From contig CACCFV010000003.1 in NCBI GenBank assembly GCA_902544985.1, positions 40,078-104,077 of the forward strand: a stretch of 64,000 nucleotides of DNA, in the 5' to 3' direction. Positions 17,176 through 25,173 of the stretch are shown piece after piece (the first letter of the stretch is position 1; each line of letters opens with the position of its first letter). The position numbers and the translations under genes were made by a program. This DNA is from an uncultured Pelagibacteraceae bacterium (GTDB taxonomy: Bacteria; Pseudomonadota; Alphaproteobacteria; Pelagibacterales; Pelagibacteraceae). The notes beneath the pieces are model-generated. The model was not told the DNA's origin, ran no database searches, and was given only the letters and a program-made list of their open reading frames with translations.

Positions 17176-18278
17176 TAGTTTACTCCTTTCACATAACTTT
17201 TTTTATAAAACGGTAAACTACAAATATTAGCTGCATGTTTTTTACCTCTAACCTCTAAAAATACTTTAGTATTTTTTTTTGAAAATTCATTTTCCACATA
17301 GCCCATTGCCACAGGTCCGTTAACACTAGGTCCAAATGTACCGCTTGTAATCTCCCCAATATGAACATCTGATTGATTAAATATTTTCGTTTTTTCTCTA
17401 GCAATAATTTTACCCTCGGGTTTAATTCCAACTCTTATTTTGCTAACACCATTATTTAATTGTTTAATGATGATGTCAGAACCTATAAAGTCTCCTTTAG
17501 ATATTCTTTCTTTCGAAATTGCCCATTTCAAATTTGCTTCTACGGGAGTTTTATCTTTATCAAGATCATGGCCATATAAACATAAGCCAGCCTCTAATCT
17601 TAGAGTATCTCTGGCTCCTAAACCTACTAATTTTGAACCTTTGTTAATCAATTCTCTTGTTAATTTATCTGCAGAGTCATTTGAGATTGAAATTTCAAAA
17701 CCATCTTCACCTGTGTATCCAGATCGAGTAATGTATACTTTTTGATTTTCAAAAGAAAACCAATTTCCTGACATAAAATTTAGGTCTTTAACTCCTACAA
17801 CAACTTCATTTAGAATTTTTGATGATTTAGGACCCTGGATTGCTATTAAAGATCTATTTTCATCCAAAACCATTTCATATTTTTCACTTAATAATCCCTT
17901 TAAAATTCTCAAATCATTGTATTTACACGCTGCATTAAGAATTATTAAAAATCCTTCATTTATTTTTGTAATGATTAAGTCATCTTGTATCCCTGCATCT
18001 TTATCCATTAAGAAACTGTATTTTGAATGATTTAATTTTAAATTTTTCAAATCTAATGGAAAAATTTTTTCTAAATCTTTGATTAACTCATCGCCACCAT
18101 AAATAAATAATTGACCCATATGTGAAACATCAAAAATCCCAGAATGATTTCTTGTGAATTTATGCTCTTCTACAATGCCCTCAGAATATTGGATTGGCAT
18201 CTGGTAACCAGCAAATTCAACAAATTTTGCATTGCAATCTTGATGTAATTTATACAGCGGTGTTTTTTTTATTTCCAT
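17175..18278 (-). CDS. gcvT: Aminomethyltransferase (glycine cleavage T protein)
   Basis: GcvT transfers the one-carbon unit from aminomethyl-lipoyl GcvH to tetrahydrofolate, releasing ammonia. The protein has 367 residues from the ATG at 18278, which gives [12 protein letters not shown], aligning with the usual start of the family. An upstream in-frame ATG at 18296 would add six residues but lies right against the end of the riboswitch; an AAGAG stretch ahead of 18278 can serve as a weak ribosome site. Motifs include [10 protein letters not shown], the folate-site [14 protein letters not shown] region ([15 protein letters not shown]) and [19 protein letters not shown]. It is the first gene after a tandem glycine riboswitch. 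Confidence 0.95.
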   Translation of the reverse strand: MEIKKTPLYKLHQDCNAKFVEFAGYQMPIQYSEGIVEEHKFTRNHSGIFDVSHMGQLFIYGGDELIKDLEKIFPLDLKNLKLNHSKYSFLMDKDAGIQDDLIITKINEGFLIILNAACKYNDLRILKGLLSEKYEMVLDENRSLIAIQGPKSSKILNEVVVGVKDLNFMSGNWFSFENQKVYITRSGYTGEDGFEISISNDSADKLTRELINKGSKLVGLGARDTLRLEAGLCLYGHDLDKDKTPVEANLKWAISKERISKGDFIGSDIIIKQLNNGVSKIRVGIKPEGKIIAREKTKIFNQSDVHIGEITSGTFGPSVNGPVAMGYVENEFSKKNTKVFLEVRGKKHAANICSLPFYKKSYVKGVN

Positions 18279-18298
18279 ATTAACTCTTTTACCCATCT

Positions 18299-18438
18299 GT
18301 ATATTTGCCTGAGAGTTTTGCTCCTTCGGCGAGAATTAAATCTCTTTCCAGAGTTAATATGCTACGGTCCTTTTTGCCTGAGAGATTCCTGGGTGGTTGC
18401 TCCTTCGGCGCTACAATAGTCTGTAGTCTCTCCCGTGT
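18299..18438 (-). promoter_or_regulatory. Tandem glycine riboswitch controlling gcvTHP
   Basis: Read on the minus strand, two similar aptamers lie in series. The first (about 18436-18376) shows GGGAGAGAC, then GCCGAAGGAGCAA and CTCTCAGGCAAA. The second (about 18358-18303) shows GCCGAAGGAGCAAAA and CTCTCAGGCAAA. These are the conserved blocks of the gcvT-motif RNA that binds glycine, and the doublet arrangement is characteristic. The element ends a few bases before the first possible gcvT start, leaving no room for a separate intrinsic terminator, so control is probably at translation initiation, with glycine turning expression on. The EamA gene upstream ends 30 bases before it. Confidence 0.95.
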
Positions 18439-18467
18439 TTGAATATTCCTATAAGAGGCTTTAAATG

Positions 18468-19346
18468 TCAATTGGAAACAGTTGCCTTTGGCTTTTTTAA
18501 AAGCGTGTAAAACTGTAATAATACAGCAAAAAGTATTATTGTTCCTCCTATTAATCCGTACAATGATGGTATTTCACTTACAAAGAGAAAAGCCCAAATA
18601 GGACCTAGAACAGATTCGGATAACATAATTATTCCAACCATTGCAGAAGGTGTTGTTCTTGCACCAATTGTTATAAATATAAAACCAAAACCTATTTGAA
18701 AAAATCCAGCTAAAAAACCTAAAAAAATATCATGAGGTGAAATCATTATAGTTGGTGAAAGTGATAAACCAATAAGACATGAACTTACACCTGCAACAAA
18801 CTGTGCTGGGACCATATCAACAGATGGAAATTTTCTAACGATCATTATCAAAACTGCAAAGGTAATTGGCATTGTGAAAGCTGCTAAATTTCCAGATAAT
18901 TCTCCTGGAGATAATGAATTTCCAACCATTAACAGCACTCCAGACATTGCTAAAATAATTGAAATCAACGTAATTAAATTAATTTTTTCTTTTAAGAAAA
19001 AGAAACCAAATATAGCTAAAAATAAGATTTGAAGTGATATGATGAAATTAGTATTGGCAACAGTAGTGTTATACATGGCAAAAACATAACCACAAAAACC
19101 AATAGATAATATTAATCCACCAATAAAACCTGGTAATCCAGAGTCATAAAACGATTTTAAAACTTTACTTTTATAAGTGATAATCAAGAAAGTTAAAACA
19201 GTAAGAGAAAAAAATAAAGATCTCCAAAATAATATCTGCCATAGTGTTGCTCCCTCAAAAGATTTTACAATTAATCCTCCAAAGCTTAAACTAAGAGCGC
19301 CTAAGAAAATCAATAATGGGCCAGGTAAACTTTTTAAAATAGTCAT
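18468..19346 (-). CDS. EamA/DMT-family permease
   Basis: A 292-residue protein of about ten membrane segments. Halves begin with LIFLGALSLSFGGLIVKSFEGATLWQILFWRSLFF (residues 10-44) and LSGNLAAFTMPITFAVLIMIVRKF. Typical EamA loops IFGFFFLKEKINLI and MLSESVLGPIWAFLFVSEIP are present. The substrate is unknown. The start overlaps the pxpC stop by one base, so it is co-transcribed with the 5-oxoprolinase genes. A role in moving 5-oxoproline, glutamate or another amino acid is possible from context only. Its stop lies 30 bases upstream of the glycine riboswitch. Confidence 0.85.
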   Translation of the reverse strand: MTILKSLPGPLLIFLGALSLSFGGLIVKSFEGATLWQILFWRSLFFSLTVLTFLIITYKSKVLKSFYDSGLPGFIGGLILSIGFCGYVFAMYNTTVANTNFIISLQILFLAIFGFFFLKEKINLITLISIILAMSGVLLMVGNSLSPGELSGNLAAFTMPITFAVLIMIVRKFPSVDMVPAQFVAGVSSCLIGLSLSPTIMISPHDIFLGFLAGFFQIGFGFIFITIGARTTPSAMVGIIMLSESVLGPIWAFLFVSEIPSLYGLIGGTIILFAVLLQFYTLLKKPKATVSN

Positions 19347-20290
19347 TAAATTTGTGAAATTAAATTTTGAGTTTCTAAGTCATACAATTTAAAAAGAGTT
19401 TCTGCACTATTTAAATCTACCTCTTGAAACTTAACGCTTGAACCAGGAGTTAATTGAACTAATCTATCATAATCAGCACTTATAACTACACCAATTTTAG
19501 GATATCCCCCGATAGTTCCGTGATCTGAAAGCATGATTATTGGATTGCCATCAGCCGGCACTTGTATAACGCCCTTAATCAATCCTTCAGATCTAATATT
19601 TGTATCAACAATATTCTCTATTTTTTTTCCTTCTAATCTCATTCCCATACGATCAGATAATTTAGAAACTTTAAATTCATTTCCAAAAAAAAGTTTTTTA
19701 CCTTGCTCAGAAAAATAATCAAAATTTGTTCCTTTCATAACTCTAATATTTTCTATCTTTGTATTAATATAATTTAATTTTTTACTTACTAAATTTTGGT
19801 TAATCTCTTTAATATTAATTTTTTGGTTAACAGATAATTTTTCTCCATTATTAGATCCTATCTTTGCCTGAATATTTGTTGAACAACTTGACCATTGAAA
19901 CTTTAAATCAAATTGACCACTAATTGCTAAATATCCATAAACCGATTTATTTGTTGATATAATATCTAGCTCATCATTATTTTCTAAAATAAAAGATCGA
20001 TAACATTCTCCATCAATTAAATTATCACCCTTTTTAATTTTAAAACTGACATCACCAGTGATAGCAATATTTATTGCGTTACCATGATATTTTAAATGAG
20101 GCCCTTGATAGGCAAATTCTATCACAGGATGATTATTGTCATTGCCAGTAAGTTTGTTAGCTAATAAATAATTTCTATTATCCATGGCTCCACTAAATGG
20201 AATACCTATATGATAAAGATTATTTCTTCCAAGATCTTGGAACGTTGAATTAATTCCAGCCCTTAAAATTTCAAAATAATTTTTATCCAT
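19346..20290 (-). CDS. pxpC: 5-oxoprolinase subunit C (biotin-dependent carboxyltransferase-like)
   Basis: PxpC works with PxpA and PxpB to hydrolyse 5-oxoproline (pyroglutamate) to glutamate using ATP. The 314-residue protein has the family start EILRAGINSTFQDLGRNNLYHIGIPFSGAMDNRNYLLAN (residues 7-45) and the late block MLSDHGTIGGYPKIGVVISADYDRLVQL. Older names are allophanate hydrolase subunit 2-like or KipA. Its start overlaps the pxpB stop by 8 bases, and the EamA permease start overlaps its own stop. Association with pxpB and pxpA makes 5-oxoprolinase much more likely than allophanate hydrolase. Confidence 0.92.
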   Translation of the reverse strand: MDKNYFEILRAGINSTFQDLGRNNLYHIGIPFSGAMDNRNYLLANKLTGNDNNHPVIEFAYQGPHLKYHGNAINIAITGDVSFKIKKGDNLIDGECYRSFILENNDELDIISTNKSVYGYLAISGQFDLKFQWSSCSTNIQAKIGSNNGEKLSVNQKINIKEINQNLVSKKLNYINTKIENIRVMKGTNFDYFSEQGKKLFFGNEFKVSKLSDRMGMRLEGKKIENIVDTNIRSEGLIKGVIQVPADGNPIIMLSDHGTIGGYPKIGVVISADYDRLVQLTPGSSVKFQEVDLNSAETLFKLYDLETQNLISQI

Positions 20291-20957
20291 GATAATTTTG
20301 ATAATTCTCTTTAGTAATTCTCTTAAATGTAACTAAGTCACCTGGATTAATTAAGTTGGGCTCATTTTCTTTAGAGCTATCAAAAATATTTAATGGAGTG
20401 TTGCCAATAATATTCCATCCTCCAGGACTTTCAAATGTGTAGATATTTGCAAATTGTTCTGTCAAACCAATCGAACCTTTTGGCACCTTAACCCTTGGAG
20501 TATCAAGACGTTTTGCTCTGAGATTTTCATCTAAATCTCCAAGAAAAGGCATACCTGCAATAAAACCTGTCATGTAGCAAAAAAATTCTTTTTCAAAAAA
20601 ATTCTCATATATTTTTTCCTCTTTCATTTTAAGCTTTTCTTCTAATCTTTTTATGTCCAAAGAAAATTCTTTTTCACAACAAATAGGAATTTCAAATTTT
20701 TTATTTTGAATGTTGTCACTATTTATAACTTCAATATTATCAATTATCTTTTTAAGTTTATTAAAATTAATTTTTTTAATATCGAAAGAAACAATCAATT
20801 TATTGTATGATGGTGTAAGATTATTAACCCCAACAATATTTTTTTTTTGAATAGTTTTAAAATATCTAATTACTTGAGTGTTAATTTCTTTACTTATCTC
20901 TTTACCAAAATCACAGTATAAAGCTGCGTCACCAAGATTTGATATATTTTTTATCAT
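20283..20957 (-). CDS. pxpB: 5-oxoprolinase subunit B (KipI-like)
   Basis: The 224-residue partner of PxpC in ATP-dependent 5-oxoproline hydrolysis. Family landmarks are GDAALYCDFGKEI at 8-20, NNLTPSYNKLIVSFD near 45-59, CYMTGFIAGMPFLGDLDENLRAKRLDTPRVKVPKGSIGLTEQFANIYTFESPGGWNIIGNTPL in the C-terminal half, split here only by position (about 126-188). It is transcribed away from pxpA with 21 bases between the two start codons. PxpC overlaps downstream. Confidence 0.92.
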   Translation of the reverse strand: MIKNISNLGDAALYCDFGKEISKEINTQVIRYFKTIQKKNIVGVNNLTPSYNKLIVSFDIKKINFNKLKKIIDNIEVINSDNIQNKKFEIPICCEKEFSLDIKRLEEKLKMKEEKIYENFFEKEFFCYMTGFIAGMPFLGDLDENLRAKRLDTPRVKVPKGSIGLTEQFANIYTFESPGGWNIIGNTPLNIFDSSKENEPNLINPGDLVTFKRITKENYQNYHG

Positions 20958-20978
20958 GCCATGTTATACTGAAGAATA

Positions 20979-21758
20979 ATGAGTATTGAAATTAATATAA
21001 ATTGTGATTTAGGTGAAAAATCTAAACATCATTCTAATAAGCATGATCCTGACTTGCTCGAGATAGTCAATTCAGCAAACATAGCATGTGGTTATCATGC
21101 GGGAGACGAGGAGACTATGAATAACGTTGTAGAAATATCAAAAAAAAATGGCGTTAGTATTGGTGCACATCCGTCTTTTAATGATCCTGAAAACTTTGGT
21201 AGAGAAAGAATGAATTTATCATCTTCTGAGATAGAAAAATTGATAATTGATCAGTATGAAATTCTTCAAACAATTTCATCTAAACATGGTGAGAGTGTAA
21301 CTCATATAAAACCACATGGTGCTTTAAACAATATGGCATGTGAAGATATTGATTTGGCTACAACTTTAGCAAAAGTGATTAAAAGTATAAATCCACAGTT
21401 GATTTATTTAGTACCAACAGGTTCAAAAATGGAACAAGCCGCTAAAAAGCTTGATATGAATATTGCATGTGAAATATTTGCTGACAGAAATTATGAAGAT
21501 GATGGAAATCTTGTATCAAGAAAAAAACCTCACGCCTTAATTACTGATCCAGAGCAAGCAAAAAAGCATGTATTAAAAATGGTCCAAACTCAGTCACTTA
21601 ATTGTCACAGTGGGAAACAAATACCTTGTGAAATCGACTCTGTGTGCATACATGGAGATAATCTAAGTTCATTAGAAACTGCTAAATCAATTAAAAAAAA
21701 TTTATTAGATAATGGACTTACACTTAAAACATTAAATAAAATGAAAAAATTTATATGA
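20979..21758 (+). CDS. pxpA: 5-oxoprolinase subunit A (LamB/YcsF family)
   Basis: PxpA is the third subunit of the prokaryotic 5-oxoprolinase. The 259-residue protein starts INCDLGEKSKHH, followed by NIACGYHAGDEETM near 33-46, SIGAHPSFNDPENFGRERM near 60-78 and THIKPHGALNN, with the His and Asp residues that make up the polar active-site groove. The C-terminal block has VCIHGDN. It diverges from pxpB; a TATACT hexamer ends 8 bases before the ATG, which would give a nearly leaderless message. The TPR gene overlaps its stop by 4 bases (ATGA), so the two are co-translated. Confidence 0.93.
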   Translation: MSIEININCDLGEKSKHHSNKHDPDLLEIVNSANIACGYHAGDEETMNNVVEISKKNGVSIGAHPSFNDPENFGRERMNLSSSEIEKLIIDQYEILQTISSKHGESVTHIKPHGALNNMACEDIDLATTLAKVIKSINPQLIYLVPTGSKMEQAAKKLDMNIACEIFADRNYEDDGNLVSRKKPHALITDPEQAKKHVLKMVQTQSLNCHSGKQIPCEIDSVCIHGDNLSSLETAKSIKKNLLDNGLTLKTLNKMKKFI

Positions 21759-22246
21759 TAAAAAAACTTTTAATTACTTTATTATTCTCAGTATTTATAA
21801 TTTCTAACTCATTTGCTGCTGGATCAAGTGATAGCGGTTCTTCTAAAACTAAAACACAGTACGATATGGCTGTTACTCATATTAAAGCTGCAAAAAACTT
21901 TGAAAAAAAAGATAAACTTGAAAAAGCAAAAAAAAGATACGAGAAAGCCCAAAAATTATTAATTCAATCTAATAAAAAATTTCCAAACAAAGCAGATACG
22001 TTAAATTATCTTGGTTTTACCACTAGAAAACTTGGTGACTTTGAAAATGGAGAAAAATATTATTTAGCAGGATTAAAAATCGATCCCAAACATGTGGGTA
22101 TTAATGAATATCTAGGCGAACTATACGTAGCTACAAATAGACATAATCTTGCAGTTGAAAGACTTGAAGTGTTAAAAGGATGTAATTGCAAAGAATATGA
22201 TGACTTGAAAGCTATCATTGCTGGCGAAAAAGTTTCAAAATATTAA
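21755..22246 (+). CDS. Secreted TPR-repeat protein
   Basis: A 163-residue protein. Residues 1-21 are a classical signal peptide ending FAA, followed by a Ser/Gly-rich linker and then tetratricopeptide-like helices: KAAKNFEKKDKLEKAKKRYE, ADTLNYLGFTTRKLGDFENG, GINEYLGELYVATNRHNLAVE. TPR arrays bind protein partners. It overlaps pxpA by 4 bases. Periplasmic location is predicted, while pxpA is cytoplasmic, so the two may share only a transcript. A CNC pair near the C-terminus could form a disulfide or bind metal. Function unknown. Confidence 0.8.
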   Translation: MIKKLLITLLFSVFIISNSFAAGSSDSGSSKTKTQYDMAVTHIKAAKNFEKKDKLEKAKKRYEKAQKLLIQSNKKFPNKADTLNYLGFTTRKLGDFENGEKYYLAGLKIDPKHVGINEYLGELYVATNRHNLAVERLEVLKGCNCKEYDDLKAIIAGEKVSKY

Positions 22247-22272
22247 TTACTTATAATAGACAACAGGATCTG

Positions 22273-22292
22273 AACAATTATAATTGTTTTTT
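22273..22292 (+). terminator. Weak intrinsic terminator after the pxpA-TPR unit
   Basis: A perfect palindrome of two 8-base arms (22273-22280 and 22281-22288) is followed directly by TTTT. It is A+T-rich and has no spacer in the loop, so it is only moderately convincing, but its position between the TPR stop and the terC start fits. Confidence 0.4.
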
Positions 22293-22306
22293 AAAATGAT
22301 ATTACA

Positions 22307-22918
22307 TTGTTAGAAGAATCTCTCATACTCTTACAGATTATATTTATTGATATTATCTTGGCTGCGGATAATGCAATTATAATTGGTTTAATTGCTGCAA
22401 ACTTTGTACCTAAAAATAGAAAATTGATTATTTTTTGGGGCGTAGTTGGTGCGCTTGTTTTCAAAGTTTTATTTGCTATTTTTGCTACTTACCTTTTCCA
22501 ATTTTATTGGGTCAAAATAATTGGTGGTCTTCTTTTAATCTGGATTGTTAATGACCTTAGAAAAGATTTATTTGAAATTAAAAAGATCAAATCACCTACT
22601 AAAAAATCAAAAGAACCATCATTTATTAAAAGTATTTATAAAGTCCTTTTTGCAGACATAACCATCAGTTTTGATAACGTCATTGGTGTTGTTGGTGCTG
22701 CAAAAGGTAATTTTGGCTATATGATGTTTGGGCTTATCTTGTCAGTTGTTTTGACTGGTGCATTAGCTACATATTTAGCAAATTATATTCAAAGACATCT
22801 TTGGATTGCCTATGTTGGTTTAGGTTTTATTTTGCTTGTTGCTTTACAGTTGATTATTGGTGGATTAAATGATTATGGTGTTTTATCAATTAATGAAACC
22901 TTTAAAAAATACTTCTAA
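22307..22918 (+). CDS. TerC-family integral membrane protein
   Basis: A 203-residue protein with about seven membrane segments. Two acidic membrane motifs typical of TerC are visible: IDIILAADNAIIIGLIA near 13-29 and ADITISFDNVIGVVGAA near 113-129. Proteins of this family are implicated in tellurite resistance or, better supported for YceF/YkoY-type members, Mn2+ export. The start is TTG at 22307 because no in-frame ATG precedes the first motif. The EamA gene downstream starts 9 bases after the stop. Substrate specificity is not fixed by sequence. Confidence 0.85.
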   Translation: MLEESLILLQIIFIDIILAADNAIIIGLIAANFVPKNRKLIIFWGVVGALVFKVLFAIFATYLFQFYWVKIIGGLLLIWIVNDLRKDLFEIKKIKSPTKKSKEPSFIKSIYKVLFADITISFDNVIGVVGAAKGNFGYMMFGLILSVVLTGALATYLANYIQRHLWIAYVGLGFILLVALQLIIGGLNDYGVLSINETFKKYF

Positions 22919-22927
22919 TCAAAAAAA

Positions 22928-23785
22928 TTGCCACTAAAACACTTATTCATTTTAATCTTTATAATGATAGCTCATGGAAGTGCTTTTCCCGTAGCTAAGT
23001 TGGCTCTTAATAATTCAGTTCCACCCATCTTAATGGCCTCATTAAGAATGGGATTGGTCTTTTTGTTACTAATACCTTTTTGGAAATTTAAACTCCCTAA
23101 TAAAAAATTTTACAAACCATTGATTTTATTTTCAATATCTATGGGTGTTTTAGTTTATGTATTTATGAATTTATCATTATTTCATTCCTCAATAATTGCT
23201 CCTATAATTTTAGGATCTCAACTTGCAATACCGTTTGGAATACTAGCAAGTGCTTTTCTCTTAAATGAAAATATAAGTAAAAATAAATGGATTTTGATTT
23301 TCACCTCCTTTATTGGAATAGTCATAATCTTTTTTGATCCTAAATTAACAGAAAACTATTTGGGTTTATTTTTTGCTAGTCTTATGGCTTTATTTTTTGG
23401 ACTTGCACAAGTTTATTCTAGGCAACTAAAAGAGCTGCCAATAAGTATGATAAATGCTAGCACGGGAATTTTTGGTTTTGTAACACTCATAATTATTTCA
23501 GCTTTCATTGAAGGTAATGTTCAAGAAAATATTGAACAAATAGATTTTGAGTCATGGACGCTCATATCTTATCAAGCAGTGATAGTATCTTTATGTGCAC
23601 ACCTGCTGATGTTTTATCTCTATAAATTTTATACTGTTGGTAAGATTTTTCCTTTTTATTCCCTCTTTCCAATATTTGGGATTATTCTCACTTATCTAGT
23701 TTTTGGTGAAGTGCCCACTATTTTGTTCATATTGGGTGGTATAATTGTAATTACTTCAGTGTTTTTTTTACACAAAATTAAATAA
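22928..23785 (+). CDS. EamA/DMT-family permease
   Basis: A 285-residue, ten-segment transporter with EamA duplicated halves: AHGSAFPVAKLALNNSVPP near 14-32 (an AWGxxF-like helix 1), LGSQLAIPFGILASAFLLNENIS, and FYSLFPIFGIILTYLVFGEVP in the second half. The chosen start is TTG at 22928. An in-frame ATG 12 codons on would cut helix 1, so the longer form is preferred. Probably co-transcribed with terC. Substrate unknown. Confidence 0.83.
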   Translation: MPLKHLFILIFIMIAHGSAFPVAKLALNNSVPPILMASLRMGLVFLLLIPFWKFKLPNKKFYKPLILFSISMGVLVYVFMNLSLFHSSIIAPIILGSQLAIPFGILASAFLLNENISKNKWILIFTSFIGIVIIFFDPKLTENYLGLFFASLMALFFGLAQVYSRQLKELPISMINASTGIFGFVTLIIISAFIEGNVQENIEQIDFESWTLISYQAVIVSLCAHLLMFYLYKFYTVGKIFPFYSLFPIFGIILTYLVFGEVPTILFILGGIIVITSVFFLHKIK

Positions 23786-23860
23786 TTTGCTTATTGCAAC
23801 TTTTTATAAATCAGATTTAATTTGGTTTTTAAAAATTTTTAACAATAAAAGAGGATAATA

Positions 23861-25042
23861 ATGAAAAAACTATTTGTGGCTGCATTTATATTTGTTTCTA
23901 CTTTTACAACAAATGTTTTTGCAGAAGTAAAAATGGGAATTATATTAGGATTTACTGGTCCAATTGAATCCCTTACACCAGCAATGGCAGCATCTGCTGA
24001 GCTTGCTTTTAAAGAAGCATCAGATTCAGGATCATTACTTGGTGGTGAAAAAATTTCAGTTGTAAGAGCAGACTCAACTTGTGTTGATTCAGCGGCAGCT
24101 ACTGCAGCAGCCGAGGGTGTAATTGCACAAGGTGTTGCAGCAATTATGGGAGCTGACTGTTCAGGTGTAACAGGTGCGATTGCATCTAATGTTGCGGTAC
24201 CAAACGGTGTTGTAATGATTTCACCTTCAGCAACATCTCCAGGTTTAACAACTCTTGATGATAAAGGATACTTTTTTAGAACAGCTCCTTCAGATGCAAG
24301 AGGTGGTCAAATCTTAGCTGACGTTACAAAAGACAGAAAAATTAAGAGTGTAGCAATTACTTATACTAATAACGACTATGGAAAAGGTTTAGCAGATGTT
24401 TATAAAGCAGCTGTTGAAGCTCATGGTATTAAAGTTACTACAGTAACTGCACACGAAGATGGTAAAGCAGACTACTCTTCTGAAGTAGCAACGCTTGCTT
24501 CAGCAGGTGGAGATGCAGTAGCAGTAATAGGTTACTTAGACCAAGGTGGTAAAGGTATTATTCAAGCATCTTTAGACTCTGGTGCATTTGATAGATTTAT
24601 TTTATCAGATGGTATGATAGGTCAATCTTTAGTTGATGCATTTGGAAAAGATTTAAATAAATCTTTTGGTTCATTACCTGGTTCAACTGGAAAAGGAGCT
24701 GGAGTATTTGCTAAAGTTGCAAGTGCTGCAGGTATAGATAGTTCTGGTCCATACACAGGAGAATCTTATGATGCTGCTGCTTTAATAGTTTTAGCTATGC
24801 AAGCAGGTAACTCAGCCGACAGAGCTTCGATTGCAAAAAATGTAATGGATGTTGCTAATGGTCCTGGAACAAAGATCTATCCAGGTCAGCTTAAAAAAGC
24901 TTTAGATTTATTAGCTAAAGGTAAAAAAGTTGACTACGAAGGTGCAACTGGAGTTACTTTTACTAGCGTCGGTGAAGCTGAAGGTTCTTTCTTAGAACAA
25001 GAAGTTAAAGGCGGAAAATTCAAAACTAAAAAACAAAGATAA
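23861..25042 (+). CDS. Branched-chain amino acid-type ABC transporter, periplasmic binding protein
   Basis: A 393-residue Leu/Ile/Val-type substrate-binding protein. Signal peptide residues 1-21 end FAE; mature protein begins VKMGIILGFTGPIESLTPAMA, the usual first strand of the family. Later motifs are AIMGADCSGVTGAI, MISPSATSPGLTTL, FRTAPSDARGG and TYTNNDYGKGLAD. A Cys pair (TCVDSA and ADCSG) could form a disulfide, common in LivJ-like proteins. A GAGG ribosome site lies 8 bases before the ATG. It converges with the permease and ATPase genes of what is presumably the same transporter at 25174-29047, sharing a bidirectional terminator. Ligand is not readable; a polar amino acid, amide or urea is possible. 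Confidence 0.92.
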   Translation: MKKLFVAAFIFVSTFTTNVFAEVKMGIILGFTGPIESLTPAMAASAELAFKEASDSGSLLGGEKISVVRADSTCVDSAAATAAAEGVIAQGVAAIMGADCSGVTGAIASNVAVPNGVVMISPSATSPGLTTLDDKGYFFRTAPSDARGGQILADVTKDRKIKSVAITYTNNDYGKGLADVYKAAVEAHGIKVTTVTAHEDGKADYSSEVATLASAGGDAVAVIGYLDQGGKGIIQASLDSGAFDRFILSDGMIGQSLVDAFGKDLNKSFGSLPGSTGKGAGVFAKVASAAGIDSSGPYTGESYDAAALIVLAMQAGNSADRASIAKNVMDVANGPGTKIYPGQLKKALDLLAKGKKVDYEGATGVTFTSVGEAEGSFLEQEVKGGKFKTKKQR

Positions 25043-25063
25043 TTTTTTATCTTAAAAAAAATT

Positions 25064-25099
25064 AAACCCCTGACATCTTTGATTTTGGGGGTTTTTTTT
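25064..25099. terminator. Bidirectional intrinsic terminator between convergent transporter genes
   Basis: Stem AAACCCC (25064-25070) pairs with GGGGTTT (25088-25094), with a long loop. It is followed on the plus strand by TTTTT and, on the minus strand, by TTTAATTTTTTTT. It can therefore end both the binding-protein gene (plus) and the permease/ATPase operon (minus). Confidence 0.7.
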
Positions 25100-25169
25100 A
25101 AAAAAATAAATATTTATCAGCCATATACAAAGCCCAAGCTATTGCAGCACCTGTAATAATATATTTCAT
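25098..25169 (-). CDS. Possible 23-residue single-span membrane peptide
   Basis: A short minus-strand frame starts at ATG 25169, only 4 bases after the LivM-type permease stop, and ends TAA at 25098, inside the terminator's 3' flank. The 23-residue product starts MKYIITGAAIAWALYMADKY and continues Leu-Phe-Phe, a single hydrophobic helix with a Trp and a charged end. There is no good Shine-Dalgarno, so translation would depend on coupling to the permease. It might be chance in an A+T-rich tail. I cannot tell without comparing related genomes. Confidence 0.3.
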   Translation of the reverse strand: MKYIITGAAIAWALYMADKYLFF

Positions 25170-25173
25170 AATT

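Noticed and set aside
18289..18471. A 60-residue minus-strand frame over the gcvT leader
   Set aside because: It is entirely the glycine riboswitch plus flanks, with conserved RNA blocks and no protein-like features.
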